The notes under the pieces were generated by a model that saw only the letters and a list, made by a program, of their open reading frames with translations, was not told the DNA's origin and did not search any database. The translations under genes and the position numbers were made by a program. 64,000 bases of DNA from Blastomussa wellsi (Eukaryota; Cnidaria; Anthozoa; Scleractinia; Plerogyridae). Below, piece by piece: positions 44,540 to 56,900 of this stretch. The stretch spans positions 15,831,488 through 15,895,487 of the forward strand of contig OX393572.1 in NCBI GenBank assembly GCA_947652115.1. The letters run 5' to 3'. Each line of letters starts with the position of its first letter. Position 1 is the first letter of the stretch.

Positions 44540-45491
44540 CCAGAAAATATCCATGCCCCCACCACGGAGGGAATTTCAGGTAAGACCCCCCCCCCCCCCC
44601 CACCTCTCCGGAATTTCCATTTTTGCAAAGGAAAATAAACCCCCCATTTCTCCGGAATTTCCAAAAGTATTTTGCATACCCCCTACACCCTCTGGAAAAT
44701 AACCTTTTGAACAGAAATTGTGCAAATGTTCTCAATGTTAAGCCACTTTCTCTTGTAAACATGCCTGTTGTGGATAAACGATCGATCGGAACAGGTTTGA
44801 AAACGAAATAAATTGTTACAGACAATACAGAGATTTCCTCAACTAAATCAGACAAAATATTTGGTAACCACTTGTTTAATTACCTTGATGTATAATCATC
44901 GATCCCTTTTGTCCATGAACATGGACTTCAAAATATGTTGATCGATAACAGTTACCGCAAACATGATCACAAAATCACAAACACGATCACTAAGAAAGCT
45001 GAATTTAACAGGAAAATTACAGACGAATAGCTAAAATTAACAAGAACGAGATATCCATGGGTTCCTGAAATCATAACAACACTTTCACCACTATCAAAGA
45101 TGAACCTTTTCGCTTACAAGAATGAATTTCTTTCAATCGAACGTGACAAACAAGCAAGGCTAGTCACCGGTGCATTTTGGTCAAAAACATGTGACATTCG
45201 GTAGACTGGTAACAAGTGTTGCACCTACGGTCATTCGCTTTCAGGACAACCCTAACCCTAACCCTTAATGTATTATCAAAAACCTAGGTCACTATTTTGA
45301 CCATTTGAAATCTCTGCAGAGTAGGTAAGAAGCGATTTTGAATTGAGGTTGCACTGTATCGATCTTGGCCATCTGGAAATGTAACTTCACCGACAACCCC
45401 CCGTCCCCTCAGGAATTTCCTGGGCCTTTGACCCTCCCACCCCTCTGGAATTTCCAATTCCCTCCGTGGTGGGGGTATGGATATTTTCTGG
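44540..45491. mobile_element. Non-autonomous DNA transposon, about 950 bp
   Basis: CCAGAAAATATCCATGCCCCC at the left and its near-exact complement at the right extend about 37 bases through ACCACGGAGGGAATT. CCGGAATTTCC words follow inside. No transposase frame is seen. A C run (about 44587) and three CCCTAA units (about 45249) lie within. Confidence 0.78.
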
Positions 45492-45675
45492 TAAATGGTA
45501 AAGTTTTCTTCACATGAGTGTTGTTTTGAATTGAGCATTGTAACGATTTTCCTATAAAATAAATATAGACCAGTTCTCAGTGTTGAAAAAGAAACAGCCA
45601 TCAGAAATATAATTTTGCAAGTAATAAAACCATTGCAATATCATACTGTAAGTAATTGCTGTGTATAAATGAGTT

Positions 45676-45930
45676 GTGGGAGGCGCAGTAGCCCAATAGT
45701 TAGCGTGCTGGTCTCCAGATCGGACGGTCCAAATTTGAGCCCTGGCCGGGGTACTGTGATGTGTTTTTGGGCAAGTCACTTGACTCTCATTATGCCTCTC
45801 TCCACCCAGGTGTACAGATGGGTACCATACTGTGGAGGGTGGTGGGGGGGGGGAATCATGTGATGGACTAGCATCACAGCCAGGGCGAGTTGAAATACTC
45901 CTAGTCGCTTCATGGTTATGAAACCAAAAT
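45676..45930 (+). mobile_element. tRNA-derived SINE
   Basis: The head has an A box (TAGCCCAATAGTTAGCG) and a B box (GGTCCAAATTTGAGCCC) spaced as in a tRNA. The conserved SINE body follows: TTGGGCAAGTCACTTGACTC, CTCTCTCCACCCAGGTGTA, ATGGGTACC and ATGGACTAGCATC. Polymerase III transcription is expected. Related body fragments lie in SLC4 intron 8. Confidence 0.85.
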
Positions 45931-46298
45931 AAGTTCATATGCAGACTTTGTAACCTGTTTTAAACAAGGTGTTGTTCCCCCTCCCCCCTCCTTAACAAGC
46001 ACAGGAACTTCCGACTTTTATTTCAAAATTTAAGTTCCAATGACAACAATAAACTGGTAAAAATTGGTAAAAATCACAGTGTAGGTTGTATTTCTGTGGA
46101 ATTGACCTTAATAATAGAAATCATTGCCATTTTGAAAAGCTCATCAAATTTTTAAACTGAATAATTTATATTGAAACATTGATCATGATCGGATTGGAGT
46201 GAGGATTGTTCCATGTTTTATTATTAATCCAGTTTAGTTCTGTCCAATGCATCCCATTCGATTTAATTCAGTCCAGTTCAGTTGTTTTGAGTCTAGTC
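45931..46298. other. Unassigned AT-rich stretch
   Basis: Nothing recognised. Confidence 0.4.
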
Positions 46299-46590
46299 TA
46301 CTCCATCCCTTCACCAAGGAAACACGGAAAGCCGCAAAACTCTGGATCAAAAATTTATTTTTCAAATCGGCACTCTTAATCACCACGGTATTAACGAACG
46401 CTTTTCATTCAACTAATTTACCAGGCACCAGCCAATAGCGAAGCTCCATCTTTCTATATATAAAAAACACACCACCCACAATTCCTTGATTCGCTCCAAT
46501 GAAGGGCTAACGCTCAAAATGTCAGCTCTTGAATCTCTTTACGGTGGCCAATTCACATTATCAACCCAGTTGATAAAACCAAATAATTAT
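46299..46590 (+). repeat. Fold-back family copy 3, single arm
   Basis: It matches 6114-6390 and the right arm of 3628-4180, from CACCAAGGAAACACGGAAAG to CAACCCAGTTGATAAAACC. The hammerhead-like GAAA is mutated. Confidence 0.75.
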
Positions 46591-47092
46591 TATATTTTCT
46601 TAACTCCTGGCAGACTTTTATTAGTATTAAAGACCCATAACCGACCACTGTTATGAATTGTGCACGTTTGTTATTGTTTTGACGAACGCTGGATCGAGGC
46701 ACCATTATCTGATAGGCACTTTTCAAATTACGTAAAAGATGGCGACTGCAGTTTCCGAGACGCGCACATTGTTTAGACATTTTAAACATTTTCTAGTTAG
46801 TTATAGGCTAAATCTGCTTCTCTTTAAACTGCATTTTCAAAGTAAAGGCATGCCATGTTTTCTACTAGCATCGCATTTAAACTGCATTTTAGCTCGGGCA
46901 TGTGAAGAAATCAAAATTTTGAGATAGTTTGTGGACAAGAAAGTTCAACCCACTTCTTTAGGCTTTTCGTTTTCTATATTTTTTGCTTGTGTATTTTTAT
47001 CTTCTCACCTTTTTGATGCATCGGTTGGCCCTCAACTGGGCTTGCTTTTGACTCAAGAATTGCCAAGAAAGCATCAAAGAGTCAAGAAATAC
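46591..47092. other. Unassigned stretch
   Basis: A frame from ATG at 46739 (MATAVSETRTLFRHF) follows AAAAGATGGCG, a good start context. It has no recognised motif and may be chance or an upstream exon. Confidence 0.3.
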
Positions 47093-47096
47093 TTAA

Positions 47097-47535
47097 AGTG
47101 CACCTAACCCCAAAATATTTTTTCACTGAAATAAACCTTTGCACTTTTTTTGAAACGCATTGCACCTTTCGTTTTTCCTTTTTACCAAATTCTGACTATT
47201 TATAGCATTCAAAAGTTATGAAAACTTGTGCATCATTTGTTCCATGACCGAGTCATAAGAGGCTTGGGTCTATTCCTGATATCACGTCACAAACTGATTT
47301 GCATGCATTTTTACAAAGACTTGATGCAATGCAAATCAGTTTGTGACGTCATATCAGGAATAGACCCGCGCCCCTTATGACTCGGTCGTGGAACAAATGA
47401 TGCACAGTTTTTCGTAACTTTTGAATGCTATAAATAGTCTGAATTTGGTCAAAAGGAGAAACAAAAGGTGCAATACGTTTCGAACTGGTGCAAAGGTTTG
47501 TTTAGCAAAAAAAATATTTTGGGGTTAGGTGCACT
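47097..47535. mobile_element. 439-bp palindromic MITE with TTAA duplication
   Basis: TTAA flanks both ends (47093-47096 and 47536-47539). The arms pair over about 200 bases each, starting AGTGCACCTAACCCCAAAAT, with a short loop near 47310. TTAA targets are used by piggyBac and Kolobok families; the AGTG start argues for Kolobok-like, as inference. Confidence 0.85.
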
Positions 47536-47539
47536 TTAA

Positions 47540-49956
47540 CATGGAGTACTTAGCCTTGGGTAAGTTAGGGAAATTTTGCTCCGAGTTTTTCAGAAATTTC
47601 TAAGAGTTTTCGTGTTTATTTCGAGCTCCATTAACCCAGTCAATATTGTTTGGGTATCTTTGGAAAGCTCTTCTCCTAGCTCCTACAGAATTGCATTAAA
47701 AGGGATAATTTCCTATTTTGGTCAGAGCTGATGACATCAGAAGTGGAACAAAGGTCAATGTCCATCATGGTCAGTTACGTCCGGTATTGGAGTCAATGGG
47801 TTAAGTCACGCTCACTAAAAATTTCAGAGTACTAGATTTGAAATGTGAAAATAGTTTTTTGTTGCTTTGAATAAACTGCAGCAAAATTAATGTCTACAAG
47901 TAAAGGTATTGTGCATGTCTAGACTATAATCAGTATTTTGTTCAATAGAAGCAAGGCTCAGTAATTTTATTGGTTTACAATTACGTAATTTAGTGGTTGC
48001 AGTATAATATTTGCTCTTTAAAATCGTGGCCATGTAATATGATGAGGTGCGATGCCGTGATTTACAAATTACTCCTGTTCATGCTCGGCCTGGTACTTGT
48101 ATTGCCTTTTCACAGTAGTCTCATTGAAATATTTAAGCCACAATTTTAGCAAAGCCAAGAAAATATCATTGATGTAATATTTATGTGTCATGATAAGATC
48201 AGAAACTTGTTAGTGACTGCAAAACCCCTTTTTATTATTAATTGAGATTTCAGTTACAGATTTGGCGTAAAATACATTAGCAAAACATGAAGAACGAAAA
48301 TGTTAGTGGTCTGCAAAATAGAAGAAATGGAAAGAATTGAATTCATTATAACTATATTTGAACCTGTCATTACTTGTGAATTAAGAAGATATGACCTCAT
48401 TAGTCCAATACAGACTCCATAAGCAAAATATATAGTGAGTGAGTGATTGGCACGACGGAATACTTGCTAAGTTATGCTTTTACAAACTGGTAACAGAATT
48501 GTTAATATATGTGTAAGGCTAAGATAAATTATTCTTAAAAACTAGGCACACCAGTAGGTTGATTAACTGAAATATAGGCATATAGACCACTTGTATATAC
48601 AGGAAAAACTAGCCATCTTGTAAGTAAAAGAATTTATGCGCATCTTTAATACAAGTAGGTACTTTTAGCTGACATCAGTTGCCTATTATTAGTTGGCTGT
48701 TGACATCAGCCAATGCTCTGAGTTAACATATTTTGTGTGTGGAGATTATCGGCATCTGGCAAGGCTGCTAACAAAATTTCACTCTATTTGACAAGTTTCA
48801 TGTATGACAGTTTGTGGATATTTATACAAACTATAAGGTAAACACACCACAGATCTGTTTTCAGATTTACTTGCAGGTTTTCTTTTTTGACTGAATGTAT
48901 ACAGTCATGTCATTAGTGAATGCATATGGATCTCAACTGGAATTTGTCCAAGTTTTATATTTTGCAAGATGCAATTTCTTATAATTTATGTATTTAAGAA
49001 CAATTTGGTTCATTATTTGGTTTACATGCAGAGGAACATTTTACTGTAGTTACTATTTATGTTTAGCACTGATGAATCCCTGTGCTTTATTTTAACTGCT
49101 ATAATTTACAAGATTTACATTAGCTGTAAGTTGCATAAAGTATTACAACTTAACTAGATTCTTGCTTTACCGTCTGGCTCTTTCTGCCTTGATGAACATA
49201 ATTTACGATTATACTGAATGTACTAGTTGTGTCAGTTATAGTTTAACTTTTGTGATGTCTTGTTAAAAGCAGTAAATCCAATATTGTAAGTGAAGTCCTA
49301 ATCTAGCGATCTGCAGTTTATGAGACTAGAAGTTGATCATGACCTTGTATAAAATAATAACATTGTTTCCTGCAATATGCCACATCCAGATGTAGTAAAA
49401 CTCAAAATTAATATTAGCTCGGGGAAATAATTTTAATAAGCCATTTAAGAGTTGCCTTCTACCTCGGTTTTAAAACGAGTTTTGGTGCGCAACCTTTCAT
49501 ATGGAAATGAGTTTGATTTCCAAGACAAAAGACATGCGAGTAAAACGCATTTCGATGGGCACCAAGACTCGTCATGAAACAGAGGAAAACAGCATCTCAG
49601 AAATGGCCTATTGCATAGTTAGAGTTATAATATTAATTTTGAAAATGCTCAATTGGTATAAATTTTTAATATTTATTTTAATTAATTAAGCTGTATCATA
49701 ATTTTCTGTTTGCTAACTTATGACTGCTTTTCAAATTGTCAAAAATTAATGTAAATATGTTGCTACAAGACAGTAAATTTTACTGTAGCTGTTTATTCCA
49801 GTAGTTGTTGTACAGTATCACCGTACTAGTCTATAGCTAATAGCTTTGTTTGAAAATTTGTTGACAAAAAAACTTTAAAAGTGAGAAGTGATCATTGCAG
49901 TGGATTATTTTCCAATTTAATTAGCAACCGGAATAAAGAAGCCTTAAAAAGTTCAG
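47540..49956. other. Long AT-rich stretch without a recognised gene
   Basis: No gene, RNA or clear repeat is recognised. It lies upstream of the SLC4 gene and may hold regulatory sequence. Confidence 0.35.
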
Positions 49957-50035
49957 GGCTTCAACTGGATTAATTTGAACCCGTGACCTCCGCGAATACC
50001 AGTGCTCAATGCTCTACCAACTGAGCTATGAAGCC
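49957..50035 (-). tRNA. tRNA-like pseudogene or SINE head
   Basis: The - strand shows a perfect 7-bp acceptor stem (GGCTTCA with TGAAGCC), TA, and a D arm GCTC-AGTTGGTA-GAGC. A B-box-like GGTCACGGGTTCAAAT follows. The T-arm 3' strand is disturbed (TAATCCAGT) and the anticodon stem does not pair. It is therefore not a working tRNA. Repeats of this type are common in cnidarian genomes. Confidence 0.6.
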
Positions 50036-50375
50036 ACACATTGGGAGCAAGGTTAATGCTTAAAAAAATAACTTTTAGAAAATGATCAAATAAGAGTTCT
50101 TGTAAAAGTGCAATTAAGTCATTTATTTTTAAGTGTTATGCAACTTTATTATATGGCAAGGAAAATCCAAGCGTTCTTATTGGTTCTTTCTTGGTTGGGA
50201 TTTTGCCCTTAGCTGTGTATTTAAAAAAAATGTTTTAAAAATCATGGTAGCTTATTCTTTCGGAGTTGTTCGTAGTATCAAAACACATTACGGTCGAAAA
50301 CCTCTGAATTCAAGTCGCTGAAAGTGTGTCAGTTTTTAACAAGCATGAACGACCCGAATGCCATACAATAAACTA

Positions 50376-50527
50376 CTTACTAACCTAGCTTGCTCTAGCC
50401 ATACTGGGGAATATTGGCCCTCAGTCATTTTTGTATGGACCTTGCTGCGCTCGGTCCGTACTTCCACGACCTCAGACCAATATTCCCCAGTACGGCCCTC
50501 GCGCTCGGTTAGTAAGAGGTTATTAAT
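50376..50527. repeat. Imperfect palindrome upstream of SLC4 exon
   Basis: CTTACTAACC...TACTGGGGAATATTGG at the left pairs with CCAATATTCCCCAGTA...GGTTAGTAAG at the right; the centre is near TGCTGCGCTCGG. The right end is about 28 bases before the splice acceptor of the first coding exon. Confidence 0.75.
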
Positions 50528-50555
50528 CCTTGTTTTCATGAATGATTATTTTCAG

Positions 50556-50607
50556 GTGGTATCTGTAGACTTCAACGAGTAATTGACCTGGTCTTTCTTA
50601 CTTGAAA
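50556..50607 (+). other. 5' UTR part of SLC4 first coding exon
   Basis: ATTATTTTCAG just before 50556 is a good acceptor, so an upstream non-coding exon is likely. An in-frame TGA at 50584-50586, 24 bases before the ATG, supports the chosen start. Confidence 0.6.
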
Positions 50608-50971
50608 ATGGTCAAAGGCGAGAACAAAGCTCCTGATGACAGGAGAAAAAGCATTGGTGGTACTCTTCAGCAAATTCCGCAAGGAACTGAGGGTCATCAT
50701 GACAATGTTCAGGTTCACGGAACTCATGTTGACATGCCATCTTTAGAAGAATGTCGGTATCTTGATGATCAGGGGCAACACATAGATGTGGAGAAACTTC
50801 ATCATCATCCTCATTACCGGACCATCTCAGAAAGGGAACAGTTTGAATCAAGGGTGAAAAAAGGCTCGGTTTCCATGAAGGACATAGAAACTCTACAAGA
50901 ACGACTCGCCATGGAGAAAAATGAGGATAGAAATGTCTTGGCAGGAATGTCCGATTCTTTAGCAATGTCAG
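50608..50971 (+). CDS. SLC4 coding exon 1
   Basis: Start [14 protein letters not shown]; residues 1-121. Hydrophilic, His-rich N-terminus, no known domain. Donor CAG|GTACGT. Confidence 0.88.
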
Positions 50972-53900
50972 GTACGTACAAACTGAAAAGGTCTTAAGTC
51001 TTATTTTTCCCTGTGCCTCTTATGTCAATTGATACGTTTGTAAGCAGACAGGCAATAAGGCAGAAAATATTAATTAGAAACATTGTTATAGGAAGGCGTG
51101 ACACTCATGATCTATCCTTGGGTCTTGTCTCCTTACGCAAGTTAAAAGACGAATTGTGACAAAGTGAAAATTGAACTGCAGTATGTGTTCTGATAAGGTG
51201 TAGAATCAACTTTGATGTGTCACTGTGTCAAGTGCTGTTAAGACGGAATCCGACAGGACTACGAGTATTTATTGGACAAAATTATGTACCAAATTATTTA
51301 CACCTTATTGCAAGCTTTTGTGTTCAAATATCTTATCAAGAGAAATCTTTTCTAACAACACCAAACATCTAAAACAAATTTTGAGGTTCAACTGAATTCC
51401 ACTGAATCTCTTAAAAGATGTGAGATTTTGCCTTTAGCTTGCGAACTTTGAAATTCATTTTCTCAGGCTCTGATAAAAAAATGTTGTACCAAAATTATTT
51501 ACACCTTATTGCAAACTTTGTTTGTTACTCTTTCAAATATCTTATCAAAAGAAATCTTTTCTCAGAACACCAAACATCGAAAACAAATTTCCACTATAAA
51601 TTCCACTGAATCGCTTAAAGACGATTTTACAAAATGGCTACACATAAGATTTTGCCTATAGCTTGCGATCTTCAAAATTCATTTTCTCGGGCTCTGATAA
51701 GAAATTATTGTCAATGTTATCACAGATAATTACTTGCATCGCTATCTTTTATTAAGGGTAGAAAATAATGCAATATGATTTAAATTATTCTTTTTTTGTC
51801 CAACTTAAATGAATATTACTCGACTTCCTGATGGATTCCGTCTTTATAATTATTAAAATTTACACGAAATTTGGTTGCTATAAATTTTAGTGTAATTATA
51901 TTTCTTGCAGGCCTTCGGAAATCTCAGCGGAATTTATCAGGCATGCAAACTCTCTTTAGCGCAACCGACATCAGTGCTAGCTTGGAAAAGTTCCCTGTAG
52001 TATATGATCGCAATCCGTGTGAGGTAGGGCTTCAAAGTTGTATCACCATTTGTTGCCAAAAAAAGTTTCATTTTTAATTCTTGAACTTTCTGGCAAGGCA
52101 AAAAATTTTCAATCGTTATGTGTGGCCCTAGCTTCCAGTGGGTAGGAGAAGTATTGAATGACTTAGAATAATTTGGTGTAGAATGGCTGAAAAGGAAAGA
52201 GGAGAGATGCTGGGGTGAAACAATTGGAAGGCAGCTCACCAAGTGGCTGTCTGCAAGAGTGAGTGGCATTGAAGAATCATTGAATCAATGTTTGCCACTG
52301 AGGCACTGATATGATAGATGATGATTTTATGTGGTCATTGACTCAGGTCACTGAAGGCTATAGAAGAAAAAATTATCTTCTAAAAAAAGTCAATTTTTAT
52401 TGGCACTGAGTCCAGTGGTATGAGAATCAAAGCCTTTGTGTTTCTTTTTGAAGCCAGAAGTTTCCATAACTCTCTATCATATGGCGGCGCTTGCAACTTA
52501 ATTACTTAATGTCTAGTTTTTGAAGACAGGCTTGCAAAGAAGCCATGTGCAAGCATTGTCCAGTCTTGGGCCTTTTAATTACTTAATTACAAGCTGATGT
52601 TACATTTTTTTGTTTTTATTTCAGGCATTTGTTGAGTTAGAGGAATTGACAAAACATGGTGAAGAGATGGAATGGAAGGAGACAGCACGTTGGATTAAGT
52701 TTGAAGAAAATGTGGAGGATTCTAACAGATGGGGAAAGCCACATGTGGCGTCGCTCACTTTTCACAGTTTGCTAGAGCTAAGGAAAGGCTTGGAAAAAGG
52801 TATCAGTGAATCTTGTCCAAAATGTACAGTAATATTATACTATAAAATATATAGATTTAGCCAAGCCTAAAAGCAGAGCTCTTTATTTTTGCTGGTTCTT
52901 AATAATTTATCTGAAATAAAGAATAATTAAAAACGTCAACTCGAATTGCAGAATTTCCGCTAAGAATGACCATAAAAAGTTATGCTGCCAGAAGAAAAAG
53001 AATCGGCCCTGAGCCCGCGATCAATGAGAAAACCAATGCCTGGTCAGCAGTCAACTTAAAATACACCTTACCTTGATGAGTTCTAACCTGAGCCCGCGAT
53101 CTAGTCATGTGATACTGTTCAGCGGATACCTCGATTTGACAGCTGTCAATTGACCATAACATGGATGCCCTATAACAACGATATAAGCTGATAAGGTTGA
53201 CAAGGTGTTGACAAGGCATGGCTATTTATGGCGGCCATGTTGCGCAACTCCGTCGTCGTTGTCATGCGTATGCGCTCACGAGCAATAGCCATGAGAAAAT
53301 CAACTCATGGGTTTCGTTTTCTTTCCCATATGAGTATGGGCTCTGCTTGGTAGACCTTCGGGCCGCCGGAGCCCCGCTAATACTCTTACAGGAACAGTGT
53401 CCGAGCTCCTATTTCAGTTCTCATAAATTAGTATAACCTGCTTTTAATTATTATATTGAAACTGAACGACACAAACATTAGCATTGCTAGTGGAAGCAGA
53501 GATATCAACTAAAAGGAAATTAAAATGTACACCTAAATAATCAAAATTTCACCAGAATGGAGCGTTTGATTTCTTAACATCCTGTCACCAAATTAAATTT
53601 GATAAACTGTAATCTACTTCCATCCTTGTAATCAGACAACTCAGGTAATTCTCCAAAATACTTGTTCTATATTGCTCATTAGTAGAAACTCAGCTGTGTT
53701 CTATTGACAATGCTTGAATCTGATTGGCTCTCCGACTGTTTTGTATTTGCCGATAGAAAACGGTCGCGCACGTTGCTCTCTGAAGGCAAGATTTTTCTTG
53801 ATTTTTTGCTTTAAAATGCATAAAATGGTAGCTTTTGGAATGCAATCCTTTAGAGTTTCTACTAAAACAATTAGACTACTCACCCTCGTTTTCTATGAGC

Positions 53901-56900
53901 GATAGTCAACTTGGCTGCGCCTTGTTGACTATTCGCTCATAGAAAACTCGGGCTCATAGTCTAACTGTTGACTAACAGGTTAAGTTATATCCAGTTTCAC
54001 TCTACTGTACAGTCATATGATCTTTTCTTTACAAACTTCATCCATGTAGGTACTGTGTTGTTAGATTTGGAGAAATTTGATTTACCAAGTATTGCTGAAG
54101 CAGTTGTTGAAAACATGGTGATCACAGACCAGCTGAAACAGAAAGACAGCAATAAAGTTCTAGCAGCCTTACTTCTGCGTCACAGACATCAGCATCAACA
54201 GGGACCCCTGAACCGCCGCACGTCATCCAAGAAATCGAAAAAGTTTGGAGTGGGAACAGATAATCTAGGATATGATGGACAGTCGGAAACAGGAAACGGT
54301 GTTGTGGGGTTGAAAATTAATGAGCAGAAACGACAGGTTTGTTAGTTGATAATAAATTAGAAATATTTTAAGATGATATCCAATTTGTAAAGTGCAGTCA
54401 CCGGAAGGGGACTGGATGGGTGGAAGTGGGGGATTGCAGGGTTGTCAAAATAAGCCGGCAACCGGCGCATTTCACTGGCTATTCCAAATACTCTGCCGGC
54501 TACTCTGAATGTTAGTAGGTCGGTTCTGAGCGTGATATTGGAGAAATAAAATGGAAATAGCTGCCTACTTTTTGATGGAACCTGCTTCTCAAAAACCTAC
54601 TGACAACCCTGTGGTTGGGTGAGGGGTGAGGTGTGTTTTCATTTTGAATTTATGTCAAGGAATTATTGTTGAGTTGAAAGGTCGGTCTGGAATAACAAGG
54701 TTCTTCTAAAAGTTCTGTTTGTGAATTATTGTTTTGCAAGGATATCTGTCATTCATAATGAACACAAAAATAAATTTAACCCAGAACTTCTATTTTGGCT
54801 TGTTAACATTCTTTTGCATGTGTGATACTGTAGTTTATAAACATTGCAGGCTGACATCACATCATGCAGGTCAAATATGAGTAATTATTTTAAAAGTTTG
54901 AACCCAATTTTATTAATATTTTGGAAATGTTTGTGTAGGTATTGAAAACAAAGGGAAAATACTTCAATTTAGTATATATATTGGAAAAAATTTACATTGT
55001 TGTAATGTCACATGGTTACCCTGAATTACTGTACTCGTAATGTCATGTGATATTCTGGAATTCAAAATTCTGACAGGCATGCAGGAACATCAGAATATCA
55101 AGGCTAAGGGATGAATATTAAATTTATTTTCATTGTTTTATTCCCCTAAGTCTCTTTAATGTATAGAAATTGGTCGGTTGCACATCTACCGTATTTTTTA
55201 TTTGTATCAGGCTAACCTTGTGAATCTAATTTGACAATCAGGATCCACTTGCCCTTGAGTCTGCTATGGAGGAAAATGAAAACAAACAAGAATCAGACGT
55301 GAAAGCAAGAATTCCCAAGGGAGCTGAGGCTACAAATGTTCTTGTTGGGACACTGGATGAACTGGAAGACTCTGTGCTAGCATTTGTCCGCCTTGCCAAG
55401 GGGTGTCACCTTGGGCAAATGACAGAGGTGTCAATACCAGTTAGATTTCTGTTTGTCCTATTGGGTCCTAGCAAAAATGGAGAAAGTTATCATCAGATTG
55501 GTCGATCTATTGCCACCTTAATGTCGGACCAGGCAAGTCATTCTTTGCGATTTCAGTGGAATCCCGATAACTTGAACTTTCAGGGGAAATAGAGAAAGGT
55601 TTGAGTTATTGGGAGTTCGAGTTACCGGGAGTTGAGAACAAATGACCAGAAATAAGGAAAAATGATGATCATATGTGCTTCAATGGGGAAGGTATGTCAT
55701 GGCAATTTAAAGAAAGAGTTAAGCGGCAAAGCTTGAAGAAATGGGGATGAAATGTAAACCATCCTCAACTGGACTAACTGGAAGAATACTGGCGATTGGT
55801 TGCTTTTAAATAAATTTAATTTTTTGATCTACTGTACTGTATATTTTTTTCTTGTCACGTCTTTAAAAACGTGGTTCGAGTTATTGAGGATAAAATTATT
55901 ATAGAAAATGACCTGAAGGAAAATGAAAATTGGTTCAAGTTAGTGGGAGGTTCGAGTTATCAAGGGTTCGAGTTAGCGAGGGTAAAATTACAGTAAATTA
56001 ACGAACGAAATCCGTGGGAAATCTATGTCGGTTCGAGTTAGCGCGACGTTCGAGTTAGCGAGGGTTTGAAATATCGGGATTTGACTGTACTTTCTTTTGC
56101 TGATCTTTGGATTGATTATAGTTTAAAAATCAATTTAGTTTCAATTGAAAATGTTTATTAATTTTTTATTCCAGGCCTTTCATGATGTTGCCTACTGTGC
56201 AGACTCGCGTGAAGAACTCCTGCAAGCTATTAATGAGTTTCTCGTGGACACTGTGGTATTGCCACCAGGCAACTGGGATCGTAACGTTCTGTTACCAATC
56301 CTCATTGCTCAAAGCAGAGCTATTGCTCTCAGGAGAAAAATGGCCAAAGCTGGTACGAAAACTGTGCAGTCAATGAACTTCATTTGTTACAATCTCTTGT
56401 AAAAAAAAGTTGAATCCCAAGTTCTAGAAGCCATGAGTTGTTAAAACTCTGGATAACTCAAGCCGAAAGTTACTTTGAATTCCTTCCCTCAGCCAAACAC
56501 TGCAATTTTATCCACAATATTTCTTGAACCAATTTCTGTTGCCTTTGTTAGTGTTCCACAGAGGGAAGGGGAATATATGTTGCTTTAAGTTTGGAAAAAA
56601 AATAGTGTTGATAAATCCACTGTATATTAAACATGAGGGCAGTTTCTGACCTTAGTGCCAGCTAGCGACTTGATAAAAAGTTTTGGTTGCCAAAAGTTTC
56701 CACAGTCTGGCGGTTGAACCCACTACAGGAAAATCGCTTTCAATTCTATTTCAGAATTAAGGGGCAAGATATAAGTTGTTGGCACGTGGATCTAATTTTA
56801 TGTCAGTGTAGTCTCCTTGATGCAATTCTTGTAGTCGCATTTGCGACAAGGAAGGTGCAACTTTGGACCCTGCAGGGAGAGATTGTTTCAAACACAATTG

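Noticed and set aside
45249..45266. CCCTAACCCTAACCCT telomere-like run
   Set aside because: Fewer than four units inside a transposon; not a telomere or clear fusion point.
46739..46927. 62-codon frame with a good ATG context as a first exon
   Set aside because: No motif and no matching partner exon could be identified.
49957..50035. A functional tRNA gene
   Set aside because: Acceptor and D stems are good, but the anticodon and T arms do not pair.
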